Assembly (NCBI GenBank): GCA_000349905.1
Contig: KB722758.1
Coordinates: 465,551-529,550, forward strand
Length of the DNA: 64,000 bases
DNA from: Volvariella volvacea V23
Taxonomy: Eukaryota > Basidiomycota > Agaricomycetes > Agaricales > Pluteaceae
Reading direction: 5' to 3'
Shown: positions 61,766 through 64,000 of the stretch, piece by piece
Numbering within the stretch: the stretch's first letter is position 1
Layout of the letters: each line of letters begins with the position of its first letter
Translations under genes and position numbers: made by a program
Notes under the pieces: model-generated
The model's input: only the letters and a program-made list of their open reading frames with translations
The model's database searches: none
Told to the model about the DNA's origin: nothing

Positions 61766-62674
61766 CTATTCCTCTAACTCCTCTGACTCCTCTGACTCCT
61801 CTGACTGGTCAGACTCTGAAAACTCTGCTTTCTCTATTTCTTCATTAGCATCAGAAGAAGTCCATATCATCTGGACTGGGTTTTCTTGCATGTCCTTGAA
61901 ATGCTTTGGATTAACTTTATGCACTTTACACCAGTGCAGGTCTGTCTGTTGAATACCAGTTATCTGTGGATCATGAACTAAAAAACAGCTAGTTAGAGTG
62001 GAAAAATGAATAAGAGTTGCTTCTCACCATCCACATCAACCCCCTTGGACTTGATGACCAAATGTGTTACATCCCATATCAAAGACATATTATCTTTCTT
62101 TTCAAGATCATCCCACATGATCCAAAATGGACTTTTTTCTGGGTAGGTGGCTTGAAGAGAATGATAAAAGACTTCTGCTCTTGAGGGAAGTGGTAGATTG
62201 GAGGACTTTCTTCTAGCCTTTATAAACTGCTCCTCCCCTTCTTCATTTGCTTGATCCCATTCTCTTATCCCCTTCCTAATTGCCTGGGCCTGAGAAGCCT
62301 GATAGCTATAGCAGAGGTTTGTGAATGATAGCTCTTTTCCTTCAAAGCTGACTAGGTAAGTTTTATCAAACCAAGAAATAAGCTCCCTGGTTCTTCTTCT
62401 GGCCTCTACAAATAAAGAGATATGGTTGATGTCTAGGACATCAATTGATGGTACTTCAGATGTTGGAACAATTAGTTCCATAAAATTGCAAAGAAGTATC
62501 AGATCATGAACTCCTTGCTTGACTGTCAGATCTGGGATATGGTCCTCAGCAGGATTGGTGTTTCCTAATGGGATGAGAGAGAAAAGTGATAAAATCAAAG
62601 CCAAACTCACCTGTGGAAAAGTTCTCATGCCACAGCATGGCCATCTGGGCAAGTAAGACTCTAGACCAATACAT
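61766..62674 (-). CDS. Unknown three-exon gene in CG-depleted DNA
   Basis: Not recognised. Exons 62674-62611, 62564-62028 and 61977-61766 have GT-AG borders and matching phases, giving 270 residues with no internal stop. Start MYWSRVLLAQMAMLWHENFS; middle PDLTVKQGVHDLILLCNFME, RRTRELISWFDKTYLVSFEG and FWIMWDDLEKKDNMSLIWDV; then LHWCKVHKVNPKHFKDMQEN. The tail is an acidic Glu/Ser repeat (EESEESEESEE) from a 9-bp tandem. I find no CG across the gene. It may be a transposon passenger or a domesticated gene; an exon upstream of 62,674 cannot be excluded. It is divergent from the next gene. Confidence 0.5.
61779..61808. repeat. 9-bp tandem repeat (TCCTCTGAC)
   Basis: Three to four units, in frame with the minus-strand gene, coding for Glu-Glu-Ser repeats in its acidic tail. 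Confidence 0.8.
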
Positions 62675-63052
62675 TGAAATGTTGAATAGTGGCCCACCAC
62701 CATCACCTTGTCATATCTAACAACACCAGTGGCCCACTATAACTACTGTCTCACATCCATGAGCAATGTCTAGGGAAGAGACAGCTAATATGGAGAATTG
62801 CTAGGTTTGAACAGTGAATGAAGGCTAATGAGAGTGGATAGTTCAATGTACAGAAATAATACATGTAGCCAGCTCTCTCTGGTTTTTGTACTTGAATTAG
62901 CATTATTCATTTACTATGTTGTCTGGCCAAGTTAGAGAGTCTAGCCAATTTAGAGAGCCTTTGACCAATGTTGTCATTGATAGTTGTATAAGAGTTGACT
63001 TAATGTAAGCATAGCAGCATTCTTGCCTAATCTGACTTTTATCATTACCACA
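62675..63052. promoter_or_regulatory. Divergent spacer between the two unknown CG-free genes
   Basis: About 380 bp. The left 80 bp (62,690-62,760) is a fragment of the CCA/CAT minisatellite; TTAGAGAG occurs twice (62,932 and 62,950 region) in CCAAGTTAGAGAG / CCAATTTAGAGAG. No other element can be named. Confidence 0.4.
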
Positions 63053-64000
63053 ATGACATATCAACCACCACCTCTTTTCTTATCTCAAACACAAGCTCTT
63101 TTGGAGCATCTCCAGGCCCAGGCTGACATTAAGCCTTTGAGAGAGATAAGAGATCTTCTTCAAGATCACTTATCCAATGCTGCATTTCAATCCCAGTCTG
63201 TCAGTCATATTTTCAGATACTCCTTTCCAAACCTCTTAACAATATACTTTTCTACAGTCATCTACAACTACTCTCATGCAAATCCAGAGTCCTAGTATAC
63301 AAGACATGAGGGAAATTGAAATTGATGACCAGCTAGGTTAATCAAACTAATCTGATCTTGAGCTTTTTATCTGTATCAAGCACTACTTTAAGGTTTTGAT
63401 ACACCTGATCAAGACACACAAATTGAGAATCAGATGCTGATTCCACTTGAATATGGATCAAGAACACCATGTCCAGCCAAAAAATCATCAATAGGTAGCA
63501 TTTTTCTTTATCAGACTTACTTTGACTGATATGTCTTTTCAATAGACAATTCTCTATTTCACAAACAAAGAGCAGGAGAAAAAAGGACAAGAGATCAAAG
63601 GTCAAATACTGTAGGATCTGCTGATATATCTGGATCTCCAGAGTTCTCAAGGAGACGAACTAAGTCTAAAAGGCAAAAAAGGGCAGAAGAAAAGGAGAAG
63701 GAGAAGGAAATGAACAAAGGAAAAGGACAGCAAACAAGAATTGAGAAGAATGTTATAGAATTGAAGAGGTCTAAAAAAAGGCAAAAGACAGCAGCAGGAG
63801 CACAACCAGGTGGTGATGGGGTGATGGAGATGTGGCAGAAGGAATAGTGGTTCAAAGGTTAGCAGAGAGATATCTGCTCTTGCAAAAGACTTCAGAGCCC
63901 TGTATGGTGGTGAAGATTTAGAAGGTGAATCTGAAGAAGAGCAGCAGCAGCAAGAACCTTTCAGGATTCCAGATCCACTGGTTTTGAGTTTAGTTGCTAG
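63053..64000 (+). CDS. Unknown multi-exon gene in CG-depleted DNA (3' end outside window)
   Basis: Not recognised. Exons 63053-63199, 63258-63336, 63393-63494, 63546-63820 and 63858-64000+ join in phase. It starts MTYQPPPLFLSQTQALLEHL, then PLREIRDLLQDHLSNAAFQS, an acidic QDMREIEIDDQLGFDTPDQD segment, a strongly basic nuclear-type run (FSRRRTKSKRQKRAEEKEKE) and, in exon 5, VSREISALAKDFRALYGGED followed by a poly-Gln patch. The intron 63821-63857 is only 37 nt and is the weakest junction; without it the frame stops at 63,847. A nuclear DNA-binding role is only a guess from the basic run. Likely a repeat-borne gene. Confidence 0.5.

Larger units (their letters stand above)
49610..64000. repeat. 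AT-rich, CG-depleted transposon domain
   Basis: Composition changes abruptly after RPA12. Reading through 49,610-52,003 I find no CG dinucleotide at all, and only scattered ones up to 64,000, while the neighbouring 49 kb has them in almost every line. The domain holds relics of several transposon ORFs, fold-back elements, a minisatellite and dispersed repeats. It looks like methylated, decayed repeat DNA. The right border lies outside the window. Confidence 0.9.

Overview
The window is from a filamentous basidiomycete, most likely an Agaricomycete. The evidence is closely packed genes on both strands, many GT-AG introns of about 37-70 nt, phase-consistent exon chains giving recognisable Dikarya proteins, and Agaricomycete-type membrane and transposon families. 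This placement is inference; no rRNA or barcode is present. All gene models were spliced by hand from the sequence.

1-49,205 is a gene-rich euchromatic arm. In order: RPB1 (-, 3' part outside the window), VPS27 (+), a 12-exon cytochrome P450 (+), a UstYa/DUF3328-like protein (-), a GNAT acetyltransferase (-), two membrane proteins without assigned function (+,+), retromer VPS35 (+), a membrane-anchored FAD oxidoreductase (-), meiotic MSH4 (-), chromatin factor VPS72/YL1 (-), a mitochondrial ribosomal protein of the L51/S25 type (+), a GET2-like tail-anchor receptor (- , interrupted by a 100-N gap), BNI4-like bud-neck scaffold (+), an ArfGAP (+), a leukotriene-A4-hydrolase-type aminopeptidase (-), an eroded UNC93 fragment and an intact UNC93-like transporter (-,-), YOP1 (-), OST5/TMEM258 (+), kinetochore SPC25 (-), mitotic-exit kinase DBF2/SID2 (+), a hypothetical protein (-) and RNA polymerase I subunit RPA12 (+). 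Several pairs share short divergent promoters: VPS72/mito-ribosomal, YOP1/OST5, SPC25/DBF2. Functions are mainly housekeeping: transcription, endosomal sorting (VPS27, VPS35, ArfGAP), ER membrane (GET2, YOP1, OST5) and cell division (SPC25, DBF2, BNI4).

49,600-64,000 is completely different: AT-rich, almost free of CG dinucleotides, and filled with transposon remains. These include a RecQ-like helicase relic, a hAT transposase relic, a third transposon ORF relic, fold-back elements, a CCA/CAT-rich minisatellite in three places, and a repeat family of about 270 bp with two copies in inverted orientation. Paired repeat copies differ by CG-to-TG/CA changes, which points to methylation-driven decay. 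Within this decayed DNA two divergent multi-exon reading frames (61,766-62,674 minus; 63,053-end plus) remain open and splice cleanly although they hold almost no CG. They are the most unusual coding signals in the window.

Both 100-N gaps appear to stand for about zero missing bases: one restores an open GET2 frame, the other aligns without a gap to two repeat copies.
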